A DNA stretch of 64,000 nucleotides, taken from positions 12,503,001 through 12,567,000 of the forward strand of contig NC_134028.1 in assembly GCF_964204645.1 (NCBI RefSeq), in the 5' to 3' direction. The stretch's first letter is position 1. Each line of letters starts with the position of its first letter. A program made the position numbers and the translations under genes. The notes under the pieces were generated by a model that searched no databases, was not told the origin of the DNA, and saw only the letters and a program-made list of their open reading frames with translations. Below, piece after piece: positions 1 to 10,714 of the stretch. This stretch comes from Tubulanus polymorphus (taxonomy: Eukaryota > Nemertea > Palaeonemertea > Tubulaniformes > Tubulanidae).

Positions 1-1424
1 AAGCGCTGACATTTCTCATTTTCATGATAGCTTCAAATTGTAACTCCATTCTCGTAAAACATTAGACACAGCTGAAAATGACTCAAAATAATGTTTAAAT
101 TAATCCCTACAAGATAGCATTGCTGGACTTCTGATTAATTGGCCCAAAAAGTTATTCTATTGCATTTTTAGGCCAGTCGCAGGCTGAGCCTATTACTATA
201 CAAATAGAGCGAATCTAAATGACATGGTTTCCAGAGTAAAGGCTCTTTGACTGTGCAACTGAGCATATTATCATACAAATCATTCATTAAAGCATTATCC
301 ATTCTCGAAACTCTACTGAATTTTGAAAGAAGGTCTTGTTAAAAGTTATATGAGCTTTTTCACGAAAATCTGATCTGAATTTGTATTTAATATCGATTTC
401 CATGAAATCTTTAGTTGATTTGGTTTTTGGGAGGAATATTTTTATTTGGACTTCAGAAAATATCATTGACAATTGGGAAAAAATAGCTTTTTCTTAAGTC
501 GGAGGGATGACGTTGATATGCTAATAAGCCATGTGCGCTAACTGCAGATTCAATCAAATTTTATTCTGCAAAAAATATCAAATCCAATTCAGTTTTACTT
601 TATTGAACAAGGTAAAACAGTCAATCCAATTCAATTTTGTTTTATTGAACAAATTTCAGAAAATTCAATTCTATTCCACATTCAAATCGGAAAAATCATT
701 CAAAGGGAAAAGATTTATCTGAGGTATTTGTTCCTCCCAGCTCCAGTCGCTCTCTGTGCTACTTATGAAAATGCGATTGAATCATGTAAATTATTAGCCC
801 CGGATTGACTAAGTCTATGAGCTGAGAGTGTATTTGGACACATTTAACCCACAGAATGCAACATTTGCCATTTTATAAAAATCTGACCGGCTGGCCATGG
901 TGCCCCTTGGGGCTCTTGTTCTCATTAGTTATGTGGTAGATGAGGTGGTTTAAGCAATCGCGTAGTGATATGTCCGCATTGACATTGGCAGTGAAGAATG
1001 GGGAATGGCCTCTTTTGAATAGAAAAACACAAATTTATGTAACCCCGGTATATAAATATCATAGTCTTTAGATATCACTGTTATTCCTCCTATTAGAACC
1101 AATGAGATTAATTGGGATTAATTCTCAGTGGCAGAATACATATTTCTAGAGCAGTGGATCGGTTGGCCTACTCATGACTGAAACCCCTATAGGTAAGTTA
1201 TGTGATCATGCAGGACCACCTTTACTAAGGTTAATACCATTTCACGATGACACGAAACACCAAACAGTAAACAGTACCACCCAACCATGATACGATATCA
1301 CCAATTAAGATTATTTATTCAATTTCACCATAATTGTTTATTGGAGGAAAATATCATTGTTAAGTACGCCGAGAATAACCATCTTGTATCATCAATCAGT
1401 TGACTGACAGTTTATTGTAAAATT
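1..1424. other. No recognised gene; AT-rich intergenic or intronic DNA
   Basis: No ORF with recognisable protein content is visible on either strand. Positions about 570-660 hold an imperfect tandem repeat of an AT-rich unit around 'caattcaattttgttttatt'. A GTAAGT match at 1191 could be a splice donor, but its phase does not fit the acceptor at 2514, so it is not assigned to the downstream gene. Confidence 0.5.
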
Positions 1425-1530
1425 CCATCAGTTCGGGTCCCACTTAACAAGGCTACAACCAATTTTGTGCAGCATATGAAAAAGTGCTGGGCCGATTCGG
1501 GCGGCTTGATGAGTAATAGTGCGGATACGC
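1425..1530. repeat. Degenerate fragment of the TTAA/CCC MITE family
   Basis: This stretch resembles the internal part of the elements at 31916-32332 and 57149-57605. It has a 'cagcatatgaaaaagtgc' segment followed by 'gattcgggcggcttga' and a second 'gcggatacg'. Neither terminus is preserved. Confidence 0.5.
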
Positions 1531-1785
1531 GTAGATACAGACTTCTTATAATGTTACTTTTACTTGGAGGTGTTTATCATAGATTCCTAAATATTTGTCA
1601 GATAAATCTGAAACAAGTACCGAAATAGAATAATTTTTACATGTGGCAGATTTATAGTCTGCGTTAGTAGATAAAAGCATCAAACAACAACTTCTGGGAT
1701 TCTTACTACAACGTTGCCGTCTGGCGGTTAGAGAAATACCACGCACACAAGAAAACAACATTATGAACATCTTTAAATACTATAG

Positions 1786-2349
1786 CAGAGCTGCCAACCC
1801 TCCTACACTTTGCGGGACAGTCACAGAATTTCATCGTTTGTCCCACTGTCCTGGGAAGCATTAAAATGTCACGGATTATCAAACAATTAGCTTTTGTTGC
1901 GGAAATTGTGACGGTTTTATTAATTTCAATGGAAAGTTGGCTCTTTTTCGCTAGCAGTATATGTAATCGATATATGTTGCGAGTGAATATAACAAGGCGA
2001 GTGTTTACTGTGGCGCTACCAGTCAGTACTCTGACATGATATAATATGGCAAGTGAACACTGGCGCTAGCAGACGGTACCCAGGAATGATTTAATATGGC
2101 AAGTGAACACTGTGGAGCTAGCAGTCAGTTCTTAACTTTCCCACGTATTGATTTAGATTTCCAGTCCGTGAATTTTAAGGAACATTCATTCATGATGCAG
2201 CTCTCTTCACCTGGGCATAAGATAAGTGCCAGATTTTAAGTTAAAAAGCTGAAATGCTAAAATTTTTGGATGTCCCTGAAAATTGATGGCTGTCCCGAAA
2301 AATGGGGATCTCTGTCTCTCAAAACAATTTTTAGGGGTTGGCAGCTCTG
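1786..2349. mobile_element. Non-autonomous DNA transposon with 6-bp TSD (CAGAGCTGCCAACC termini)
   Basis: The ends are inverted repeats CAGAGCTGCCAACCC / GGGTTGGCAGCTCTG. The flanks 1780-1785 (ctatag) and 2350-2355 (ctatcg) form a 6-bp TSD with one mismatch. There is no ORF. Internal 'gggac'/'gtccc' words recur in the elements at 22120-22885 and 34935-35907, which also have 6-bp TSDs. The CAG start is hAT-like, but hAT usually makes 8-bp TSDs, so the superfamily is left open. Confidence 0.8.
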
Positions 2350-2514
2350 CTATCGAAATCCGGCTGCGGATCATTATCTAGCTTTATTATATGAAGGCGG
2401 AATTGAAATTTTGCTGAACTAGCAAACATTTTAAATTTTACATGATTGGAGCATGAGAAATATCGTTTCAATAGCATATTCGCATATGTGGATGATTTGT
2501 TTATCTTATTTTAG

Positions 2515-3174
2515 GATAAGAATGTTCGTTATGATCAAAGAAGGGAATCAAATACATTAGTCAGCCCTGTTCGTACAATGGCCACGATGAAAAAATCAAG
2601 AAAGTTTATTGGTCTTCATGACAAGGACAGTATGAATCATGAGGAAAACTTGATCTATGTGAATTCATCAAAACAATACATTTATTGGTGCAATTTGCTA
2701 TTGCACCCATTATCAATTCTTGGTGGATGCAATAGTTCTTACAGCGTGTGGAAAATGTACTGCGATCCGACAATCACGGATATATTGACCGATGAATGTT
2801 TGACACATTTACTGATTCCATTTATGGCAGTATTTTTACTTTCAAATACGCGTGGACTTGCTCATCGAATGATTTTACGCATGTATTACAATGAAAAAAC
2901 TGGCAGATTTACTGCTTTCACACTAGACTGGCTTACTGTTTTTCAAAGGAAGTTTATATTTACGAGAGCTGATACATTATCACGTCATGGCTCGAAAACA
3001 TTGTTAACATTTCGAGGAAACATCATTATAAAAGGAAAAAAATTTTTCTTGGCCCATTCAGATTTCCGAAGTCCAGAATATTATAATTCACTTATGGGTT
3101 GGGATCAGGTTACTGATCAAATGGATGACAACTTTGACCATGTAAATAAAATATTTGGAAATAAGAAAAATTGA
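2515..3174 (+). CDS. TMEM70: TMEM70-like mitochondrial inner-membrane protein, terminal exon
   Basis: In vertebrates TMEM70 is an inner-mitochondrial-membrane factor that helps assemble the ATP synthase c-ring. The reading frame is open exactly from a splice acceptor (tcttattttag, AG at 2513-2514, phase 0) to the TGA after 3171. It is therefore a terminal exon of about 219 codons rather than a gene starting at ATG 2578. Reading from the acceptor: a hydrophilic stretch, 'LIY' where TMEM70 has its pre-membrane 'IYTG', two hydrophobic segments forming a hairpin, a YYNEKTGRFTAFTLDW strand, and a C-terminal 'EYYNSLMGWDQ'. The last matches the family's 'DYIHLMGYDK'. TMEM186 and TMEM223 share the fold, but the LMG-W/Y-D ending favours TMEM70. 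The transit-peptide exon was not found upstream; the 564-bp transposon at 1786 lies in the presumed intron. Confidence 0.65.
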   Translation, partial: DKNVRYDQRRESNTLVSPVRTMATMKKSRKFIGLHDKDSMNHEENLIYVNSSKQYIYWCNLLLHPLSILGGCNSSYSVWKMYCDPTITDILTDECLTHLLIPFMAVFLLSNTRGLAHRMILRMYYNEKTGRFTAFTLDWLTVFQRKFIFTRADTLSRHGSKTLLTFRGNIIIKGKKFFLAHSDFRSPEYYNSLMGWDQVTDQMDDNFDHVNKIFGNKKN

Positions 3175-3214
3175 TTCAGAGAAAAAAAATATATTTCAAA
3201 TCTTTTAAATCATT

Positions 3215-3720
3215 TGGGATGTGAGTCCCAGCTGACTATAGCGTTCACTATTCACTTAAGTTGCCCATCTTCGTCCATCTGTCTGTCTTAAGATTGAGAT
3301 TGACCTATTATTGAGGGAACTTTTGAAAGACACTAGCTTGATCAGAATTTAGATGGATGGCTGGCAGCCATTGTTGTTTGCTGAAATAAGCAGTTTTAAA
3401 TGTTTTTGAAATTTTGAAGGGAATTTATTATTACACTTCAATCTCGATCTTCAACATATTTTTGTAACCTCCCCTCCCCAAAAAATAAGGTTGTTGATAG
3501 TACTCGAGATGAAAATCCCATGTTCTTTTTAGCCTGCTTGCAACTTTAGTCCCATCCCAGTGGGCTATTGTGTTCAATGTTCGTCTGTCCGTTCGTCCGT
3601 AGACGAAATCCAGTTATTTTTACACATTATTGGCTTACATTTGTGGTCAACGGTCTGTATGTTCGTTTCCGGTCATTTCTCCAAAATGACTAAGGGTAGG
3701 TAGGCAGGAAAAAAATTTTA
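3215..3720 (-). repeat. Decayed right-end fragments of repeat family R1
   Basis: The blocks around 3220-3330 and 3525-3625 read, on the minus strand, like the R1 right end seen at 53740-53835: 'aactggat', a run of CGGACGGACGAACG-type words, then 'acaatagcccactggga'. No ORF is present. Confidence 0.55.
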
Positions 3721-4019
3721 TCTTGGGAAAAAATTTTTTCTGTACATCGTGGTAATGTCATGTGCTGTAAAGAGAGAATGTGACAAGAAAGAGGGTGTGC
3801 GATGCAGAAAGTAGTGTAACAGAGCGGAGGGTGTCAATGAATTCCTCTCGTGTTTCTTCCATCTAATTGGATACCATGAAATTTATCCTTAATTCCAATG
3901 GTAAAACTCCTCAAAGCATAAATCACAAAAAATATATTTGCTACACAAAATAAAATTTTTTATTGCATCAATTGATTCACTGCTTTTGACAGACATAGAG
4001 TATACACCTTTCTCGTAAA

Positions 4020-4330
4020 GATGGCAGCAGCGGTCAATAATTTACTCGTGACGTCATCTGGTGAGCGATCACTTCCGGGTTGCTGGCGCTGGCGGTTCGT
4101 CGTTGTAGATTTATAACCAGTCAACTTACACGATGGATGCAAGTCAGTACGGTACAGCCTAGATAAAACTTCCCATAAAACGCGTTTAAACCGTGGTTAA
4201 AACAAGATTATCTTACACGCAGTTGCAACTTTGTTGCGCGCTTGTTCCAGGCGAGTGCGTATAAGACGCGCCTAAATCGCGTGTTAAAAGTCGCGACTAT
4301 TTTGCCCTCTCGCGTTTAATCGCGATGAAC
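4020..4330. promoter_or_regulatory. CpG-rich promoter-like segment (CRE and ETS motifs)
   Basis: A perfect palindromic CRE (TGACGTCA) lies at 4049-4056 and an ETS-type acttccgg at 4071-4078. CpG-dense sequence continues to about 4330, which stands out in this AT-rich window. A donor-like CAG|GTAAGG at about 4605 and an acceptor ending at 5224 could connect this segment to the transposase exon at 5225. That link is inference. Confidence 0.3.
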
Positions 4331-4799
4331 AAATTATCAATTAAATTTTATTCAGTATCATCATATGTAAGTGCCACCTGCGGCAAGTGTAGTCATCAAT
4401 AATGTTCAATTCAATTCAAGGTCATCGTTAAATCTTGTGGATCCGGAAATAAAATTTACAATCAAAGGTGGTATGATGGCAGAAATACGTAATATATGAT
4501 ATGAATTCATAGTGTTGTAGGAAACATATGTTAACCCTGACTATTTGTTACAACAACGGCTAATAAAATCGGATCTGCAGTTTTACCAGCAGGTATCTAC
4601 AGGTAAGGTAACTTTCACGTGTTGATGTTATTGTTAGTTAGGACTGTTGCTTTTTTATGTTGGTTTCCTCATGATGTCGATCGGATACTTTCACACACAT
4701 CCGATTATAATAGAAGCTTACCACCAAAATACCATGATGAGGTAACTAACTACGAAACAGGCTGCCTACACATTTATTTTTGTTTGTGATCAATACCAT

Positions 4800-5100
4800 T
4801 TTAATATTGGATAGGGCCTCCTCGCTTGCCAGGGTTCGATGCCAACTACAACTACGTGGTAAAACCCTGACAATCAGCAATTATTTCCATTGCCTGAGAT
4901 TAGGCAATATATTTTTGCAATAGGCCTATCCTATTTGAAAATGTGAATTCATAACCCCTATTGCCCCCCCCCCGGTGTATTGTCTTAAGGCAGCTACGTA
5001 ATAAACTGGTGGGCCACACAGGCCTCAATCAGCTCGCACTCGTAGGTGGCGTAATAGAAGGAACTGCAATGAATCAAACCCTGGCAACCATGGATGATAC
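4800..5100. repeat. Short inverted-repeat pair around 'ttgccagggtt'
   Basis: 'cttgccagggttcgatgcc' at about 4827 is mirrored by 'gaatcaaaccctggcaacc' at about 5070-5090. A related 'cctcgcttgccagggg' recurs at about 10292. These could be ends of a small decayed element. No coding sequence is visible. Confidence 0.35.
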
Positions 5101-5224
5101 ATAAGTGCGATAAGTCAATCAACTTCAACACAAATTAGTTTTATTCCTCATTCCTTTTTGTGGTATCATTTCTTCAATCGTTGATCTTGGATAGTCATTC
5201 ATCATATTTTTTTACTCACTTTCA

Positions 5225-6284
5225 GTTTTGCAACCAGACTGCCAGTGCTTGTTAGAATGGGTAGGCTGTCTTTATATGAGCGACAAAGAGCTAGTACTCT
5301 TTGGGAACAACCAAATTCAACACTGTCTACAGTTCATAGTGCCCTAGCTCAGGAAGAAATAGTGATTAGCAAGAAAGGATTGCGGCAATTGATCCAGAAA
5401 ATTCAAACTACCAATAGTGTTTTGGATCTACCTAAAACTGGTAGAAAACCAAAATTAGGATTACATCATTTAAGTTTTATTGACCGTTTTATGAGACAGG
5501 ATCCTGAGCGTACTGCAAGGGAAGTTCAACGTGCACTTCAACTGAATTACGACATTCAATTTTCGATTTCTAGCATCAAACGTGTCAGAAGAAATCTCGG
5601 ATGGCGCTATTCTGGAACGAGATATTGCCAATTGGTTAGGCATGTCAACACTATTGTGAGATATACTTTTGCTGTACATTGCTTGGCAGTTAATGAGACC
5701 TTTTCAGATGTAATCTTCACCGATGAATGTAGTGTTCCTCTAGGACAGAATGTTGGCAAATGTTTTCGAAAAGTTGGCGAACCCAGGCAACTAATCCCTC
5801 GACCAAAGCATCCGCTTAAAGTAAGTGATTTAAGTGGCAAACACATTATTGTATTCAAATAAATTCTTAGATTTCATACCGAAGTTCAGAGTGTTCGCTC
5901 ATCTGATTGCAATATTCACAATCGTTTAACAGAGCCAATCGCTGGCGAGCTTTAAATAATGTTTATTTGACGATCAATACTTGATTTTCTGGATGTCACA
6001 TACAACTTGATTGTCTTTAGTCTCAGCGGGTTATTGCGTTCAATTTAGCTGATAGGTGGCAAGTGTGTGCAGAATTGAGTTAAAATAGCATTTTAATCGT
6101 TGATTTTTCAGCTTCATGTTTGGGCTGGTATTTCCATGCGAGGATGTACAAATATCTGCATATTTGAAGGTATAATGGATTCAGACTTCTACCAACACAT
6201 ACTCGAAACCCATCTCATACCATTCATTCAGGTTCCAGCAAGACAATGATCCTAAGCACACATCCAGGTACATACTCGGCAGCG
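5225..6284 (+). pseudogene. Tc1/mariner-type transposase, spliced and 3'-broken
   Basis: Exon 5225-5820 encodes, from ATG 5257 (MGRLSLYERQRA), a Tc1-like helix-turn-helix half ('LPKTGRKPKL'). It then carries the start of the catalytic core, with 'VIFTDECSV' holding the first Asp. It ends in a perfect donor (AAA|GTAAGT at 5820/5821). Exon 3 starts after tttttcag at 6112 in phase and reads 'LHVWAGISMRG', the expected next block. After 'HLIPF' the frame breaks: 'FQQDNDPKHTSR', with the second Asp, is readable only one base out of frame at about 6232-6270, and about 15-20 residues are missing between. The third acidic residue is absent, so this copy cannot be active. A 5' intron with acceptor at 5224 is also suggested. 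Known: Tc1 transposase uses a DDE/D triad. Introns inside it are uncommon. Confidence 0.8.
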
Positions 6285-6334
6285 GACACCGGCCCGGAAA
6301 ATATTTCAAAACGTGTATTGTCGGTACCTAGCAC

Positions 6335-6450
6335 GATTTCAGCGTTTTTCGGGAATTCCCTGATATTTCGGCGTTTTTCGGAAATTCCCTGAAATTTAAG
6401 CGTTTTTATTTCAGCGTTTCAGCGTTTCAGTGATTCAGCTTTTTCAGCGA
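6335..6450. repeat. Short tandem repeat of a 'gcgtttttcggaattccctga' type
   Basis: Two imperfect copies of a roughly 31-bp unit built on 'gcgtttttcgg.aattccct' are followed by short 'cagcgtttcag' iterations. They lie just after the broken transposase. Confidence 0.6.
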
Positions 6451-6857
6451 AGTTCAGGAACCGCTTCTAAAAATACTGATTTTTGTTCAAGTCTCCAACA
6501 ATTACAGTAGACTCTATTCGCGTCTGATCTAGGCGTTTCAAAAATGTATCCAACACTTGCAAAATCCTAGTTAAACCTTTAAATATCTTAATTACTTTAA
6601 CATATAAAACATTTCTTCATACATCCAACTTTACTTTCCTCTTATGTGCTGAACATATCAATTTGGCCATACATCCTACTCCACCTAATTTCCCCATCAT
6701 TCTATTTATGACTTTTCCTAACAGGTTTTTACTAAACAATTCTCTTCATCTCTCCTTTCAATTTACAATTTTTCAAATATACATGTCTCTATATTTAAAA
6801 GCTTTCAATAATAGTAACCTGCTACATATTTTCTGCCAGTTATACTTAAACATATTT

Positions 6858-7109
6858 CTTCATACTGTCTTTTGATATACCTACATATACTCTAATTAAT
6901 ATACATCGATTACATATCACTAGAACTTCTAGCATTACTGGCCAATGTGCCTCAATATTGTTGATTCCTGTATACATGTTACATGTTTCTTAATACTGTT
7001 TTTTGATATACCTACATATACTCTAATATCCATCAATTACATATCACTAGAGCTTCTAGCATTACTGGCCAATGTGCCTCAATACTGTTTATTCCTGTAT
7101 ACATGTTAT
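6858..7109. repeat. Two-copy tandem duplication, period about 130 bp
   Basis: Both units share 'ttttgatatacctacatata' and 'cttctagcattactggccaa', and both end near 'ttcctgtatacatgtta'. Divergence is only a few per cent, so the duplication is recent. It lies downstream of the OB-fold gene's stop codon. Confidence 0.8.
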
Positions 7110-7177
7110 TCTGAATTCCCAACCTCACATTTCAACAATTGCATAACGCTGTCCCCTCTTGATACTACCGATATCTC

Positions 7178-7375
7178 TTATGGTACAAAAGGTATTAACG
7201 TTGCAAACGTCACATCTGACAAACTATAATGCTTCTGTATCATTTTCATTGGTACAACTAAGGTGTCACAATCAGAATCTCCTCCTCGATTGACAAGGAA
7301 TGTTGTTGTTGTCTTATCAATTTTCTCTATTGCTAGTATCTGATACTTAGTTGTAACTGTCGGCGCTGTCAGTGT
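7178..7375 (-). CDS. OB-fold-like protein, terminal exon
   Basis: The acceptor is atttgcag at 7377-7376. The exon is phase 0 and ends with TAA at 7180-7178 after 'TLIPFVP'. It encodes a third beta-rich stretch ('YQILAIEKIDKTTTTFLVNR' onward). There is no stop in frame over 65 codons. The total predicted protein is about 24.5 kDa with no signal peptide or membrane segment. Confidence 0.6.
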   Translation of the reverse strand, partial: TLTAPTVTTKYQILAIEKIDKTTTTFLVNRGGDSDCDTLVVPMKMIQKHYSLSDVTFATLIPFVP

Positions 7376-7561
7376 CTGCAAATTAAATGATACAAATTAA
7401 CATTCTTTTAATTCCTAAATTACCCTATTTTCACAATGCTCGTAAATTATATTTCTTAAGGAGTAAGTATAGCTTATATCAAAGTTATTGCACCTATTGT
7501 GATGCAGTCCAATACTGTATTCTTTCACTTTCCATTACATCATTATCAATTGTCTACTTAC

Positions 7562-7777
7562 TTGTATCGTTGTGCGTGTTGTCGTTCCTAGCACATTCTC
7601 ATAGTTAAATGTAGACACTGACACGTTCTCTGCTTTAATATACTGGCCTTTGTGAATGTCCATATCTGCATGTGTACGCCACAATGCAAGTTTCACCATA
7701 GCTGTATCATCCTCCACTGTAATATTTCGTACTGCTACTGATTCGTTGTTACATGATACTGTCTTCTTCACTTCATC
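7562..7777 (-). CDS. OB-fold-like protein, exon 3 (core of second OB domain)
   Basis: The acceptor is tttttag at 7779-7778 and the donor CAA|GTAAGT at 7562/7561. The exon is 216 nt and phase 0. It reads 'SVAVRNITVEDDTAMVKLAL', then 'WRTHADMDIHKGQYIKAENV', then 'YENVLGTTTRTTIQ'. The 'V.LALW...A....KGQYI.AENV' spacing is characteristic of RPA70-type single-strand-binding OB folds. This is the best-supported exon of the gene. Confidence 0.7.
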
Positions 7778-8181
7778 CTAAAAAGATGATTTTCTTTCCT
7801 TAATCCATGTTACACCGTCCATCATTCAACTATCTTACATTTACCTGCTACATATATTAGGTGCATTTGCTTATATCACAAACATATTGATACTCCCAAA
7901 TTTTCCTTCTCTTCATAAAAATATTTTATTTTCCTAGGTCATTTTTCAATCGTCTCCATCTCGCCTATCAAAGATTTCCTAACCCTTACATCAATACTCT
8001 CTTTAATTCACTCAGCAATAACCACTAAACTATTTTTTTCCTCTGCAATTTAATTTCTTCCCTATTCCAGTCTTACATTCAACATTGTTCTTATCGTCAT
8101 TATTATAATTTATACATTCACCAATACCTTTGTGTTTTCTTAATAATTTGATGTATAAAACTTTGTCTTTATGACATATAC

Positions 8182-8217
8182 CTGTACAATGGTCCCTTGT
8201 ATTGTAACTTTCGTCTT
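8182..8217 (-). CDS. OB-fold-like protein, exon 2 (12-codon microexon)
   Basis: The exon lies between tcctcag and CAG|GTATAT and encodes KTKVTIQGTIVQ, a typical first strand of an OB fold. It is exactly 36 nt and phase 0 on both sides. The intron before it would be only 74 nt. It is supported by frame continuity and motif, not by length. Confidence 0.5.
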
Positions 8218-8291
8218 CTGAGGACTACCAGTGTACTCTCATTTACCAGTGTACTCTCAGTGCTTATCAGTGTACTTTATATAATATATAC

Positions 8292-8498
8292 CACTTCGTT
8301 CTTTACTCGATAATTCCTAATCAGAATTCCTGTGTCTTGGTTCAATTTGTGTTTTGTTCCATATACTAATGCCTTCACTACTCCTGTACTGTCTGCGAGT
8401 GCTACCTGATTACCATCTACTTCGACCACTCTCACTCTCAGCGGTTTACTATATGGACCTGTCCTCTGCTCATTCTTGAGTCGCTCAACAGACAACAT
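8292..8498 (-). CDS. OB-fold-like protein, exon 1
   Basis: This is the first of four in-phase minus-strand exons (8498-8292, 8217-8182, 7777-7562, 7375-7178) that join into 218 codons. It begins ATG directly after 'attcag', so either the ATG starts the protein or a further upstream exon exists. The text 'LRVRVVEVDGNQVALADSTG' followed by 'VVKALVYGTKHKL' has the beta-strand pattern of an RPA-like OB fold. The donor is GTG|GTATAT at 8292/8291; without splicing the frame stops at 8277. I infer a nucleic-acid-binding protein and do not recognise a named family. The neighbours are transposons, so it may be transposon-associated or a lineage-specific gene. Confidence 0.6.
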
Positions 8499-8647
8499 CT
8501 GAATATATAACCACGAATAAATTTTACATACATGGGTTATTTCATATATCAATAACTATTCAATTCCACTTACCATTTACCCAGTACTGATATAACAATA
8601 TTTCAAAGTAGGTTCAAAAATCCTTTTTAGCGCTACTACCACCTACC

Positions 8648-9074
8648 CTAATGTCTATTTCAACTTGACTTGAGAGCATTTCAGGTGACCTAGCTCAGTC
8701 AGTTTTCGTGGTACATACCTAATATAGGCCTAGGTCTTATTATGACCAGGAAGGAGCAGCAGTGACTCCATGATTTGACACTTTAACAATATGTCACCAT
8801 GCCTACCAACTGACATTTGGTGTGTAGACATGGAAACATATTGTTAAACTGTCAAATCATTATCATGGAGTCACTTTTCTCTATTTCACTCCTTTTAATG
8901 AAGACTTTTTAATGAAGACTTTCAATACAGTGAATAATGTATTAAAAAGCAATGTTTTAGGTCAACTGCTGGTCATTCCTGGTCCTAATAAGACTTTCAT
9001 CAGGTATGTACCACAGAAGGTGACTGAGCTATGCCACCCGATGTGCTCTCAAGTCAAGTTGAAATAGACATTAG
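8648..9074. repeat. Long fold-back (palindromic) element
   Basis: The outer arms (8648-8720 and 9003-9074) are near-perfect inverted repeats, for example 'caacttgacttgagagca' against 'tgctctcaagtcaagttg'. An inner pair, 'gactccatgatttgacac' against 'ttatcatggagtc', nests inside them. Most of its 427 bp can fold into one hairpin. It sits immediately upstream of the OB-fold gene. It has no ORF of its own. Confidence 0.8.
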
Positions 9075-9712
9075 GCTAACGTTTGAAATGATTGATACGT
9101 GTACCACCATCACCGTAACACTTTCGTATCGTCAATCATCGCCTATATCGATTATTAACCCTCTTCTTTTCAATTACTTTCATTCCCCTACTATTCCAAC
9201 CATTCTTTCGCAAACATATTTTTACTTTTACATACCTTTAACGTTCTTGAATAGGCTTCTTTCTCTACTTTTATTTCTTCTATCGCTCTACATCAAAGAT
9301 GGCCATGCTCTCTTCTAAAAATAGATCTCTCACTTCGGTACTCATATCAGTACGCTAAGAATATAGTTCCTTCCGTTTCCAATTGGTGGTCATCATCTTC
9401 TACGATATTTAACATCACGTCATAATTATTCTGTCTTCTGACACCTGATATCTTCTTTCATCATTTATCATCCCAACTAGAGTTTTTCAATCGTCAGAGT
9501 ACCAACTACGCCAGCGATGCCGGATCTCCTCTCGCAATACTTCTTTGTATTCCTACTCTCATTAATAATCTTAATCTAATTACATTTATACCATCGACCT
9601 TCCTTCTTTCATTACTACTTTTCAACTTTTTCAATAATCTATATTTCCATCATTTAATATTTATAATAGGTTATATATACCTAGACTGGTTACCGCTCTC
9701 TCCTCAGTCTAA
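9075..9712. other. No firm feature; short coding-like minus-strand fragments
   Basis: On the minus strand, fragments such as 'VMLNIVEDDDHQLETEGTIF' (about 9350-9410) and 'REEIRHRWRSWYSDD' (about 9490-9545) look protein-like. They are interrupted by stops and have no convincing splice sites. They could be upstream exons or decayed parts of the OB-fold gene. Confidence 0.3.
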
Positions 9713-10276
9713 AAGCGTTTTTGTGAGCTGAATAGATTAGGTTTTGATTAGCTAGTGCGATTAGGTGCAATTTTGATTTGATTAGCTTTGGTCCACAAAT
9801 GAGCAGTTTAGTTACTTCGATTAGGTACATGGCTGCCTCCATGGACAACAAGAAAAAGAGTTCAGCGCTTCTTATTATCAATGAGCTGCTGAAAACTGAC
9901 AAATACCCATACCAAAATAAAAATGGGAAGATTACAGCCGTCAGAAATAATCTGTTATGCCCTACGAGTTCCAGTATATTTTTGAAACAGAAGTAATGAA
10001 ACATACAAAAAGTATCTATAAAAAACCGCGGATTAATGATTATGTTGAAAAAACTGTTGAACAATATAACGAAGAAGAATTCACTCCGCCATTTTAATTT
10101 TTGATTGAAAACCGGTATAATCGAATCGCCTAAACACCTCCTGGGACGATTAGGAGAATTTGCCAAATCAGTTTTTGTAAATCGTCTCACAAATGTACCG
10201 ATTAGCCTAAACACCTTGGCTCACAAATGCGCATAATAGCTAATCGACCTAATCGAATCGGCTCACAAAAACGCCT
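9713..10276. mobile_element. PIF/Harbinger-like MITE with TAA TSD
   Basis: The termini A(A/G)GCGTTTTTGTGAGC are inverted and flanked by TAA at 9710-9712 and 10277-10279. Subterminal copies of 'gattaggt'/'acctaatc' are frequent in both halves. The long minus-strand ORF across it has no protein signature and follows from base composition. A 3-bp TAA TSD is typical of PIF/Harbinger. Confidence 0.75.
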
Positions 10277-10279
10277 TAA

Positions 10280-10714
10280 TATATACCCATCCTCGCTTGC
10301 CAGGGGTTCGGTATCACTCCCGAACTCGCTTCCACCAGCCCCCTGGGCCAAATTCGGTTTTCGTATCTAGTGGACTAGTGGTCGGAACTAATAACCAAAT
10401 GCACTTGATTTTCGAACTATCTCCGGAATATAGTTCCGACTAACGGACATTCGGTTTCGTTTAGTTCGACTATAGTCGACTAACTCAGATAACCGAAGGT
10501 GGCCTTGGCCTCACGAAGCGTGATTTCATTACTGGCGCTGTCGCGCGTGACGTCATATATCGATTTGCGTAATATTTCCTTGTGCGGTAAAACGTTCGCT
10601 GATTGGTCAATTTAACGGGAAAACCAACAGAAGTCTACTGACGGTTAGTGAAAAGCGCTGTGATTGGTACGACCGGATTCTGGTCGGCTAGTAACGACTC
10701 CAACGACTCGTGAG
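10280..10714. other. Short palindrome-rich spacer, no gene
   Basis: Short self-complementary words ('agttcgactatagtcgacta', 'actatctccggaatatagt') and a second 'cctcgcttgccagggg' are present. No ORF of note was seen. Confidence 0.4.

Noticed and set aside
1191-2514. Upstream TMEM70 exon ending at 1190 with donor GTAAGT
   Set aside because: The frame 'MTETPI' ends in phase 1, but the acceptor at 2514 needs phase 0.
2578-3174. TMEM70-like exon as a TMEM186 or TMEM223 homologue
   Set aside because: The fold is shared, but the C-terminal EYYNSLMGWDQ fits TMEM70's DYIHLMGYDK better; not fully excluded.
9690-10214. Long minus-strand ORF (174 codons)
   Set aside because: It spans the TAA-flanked MITE almost exactly. 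The translation is a Phe/Ile/Leu-rich string without domains, explained by the element's base composition.
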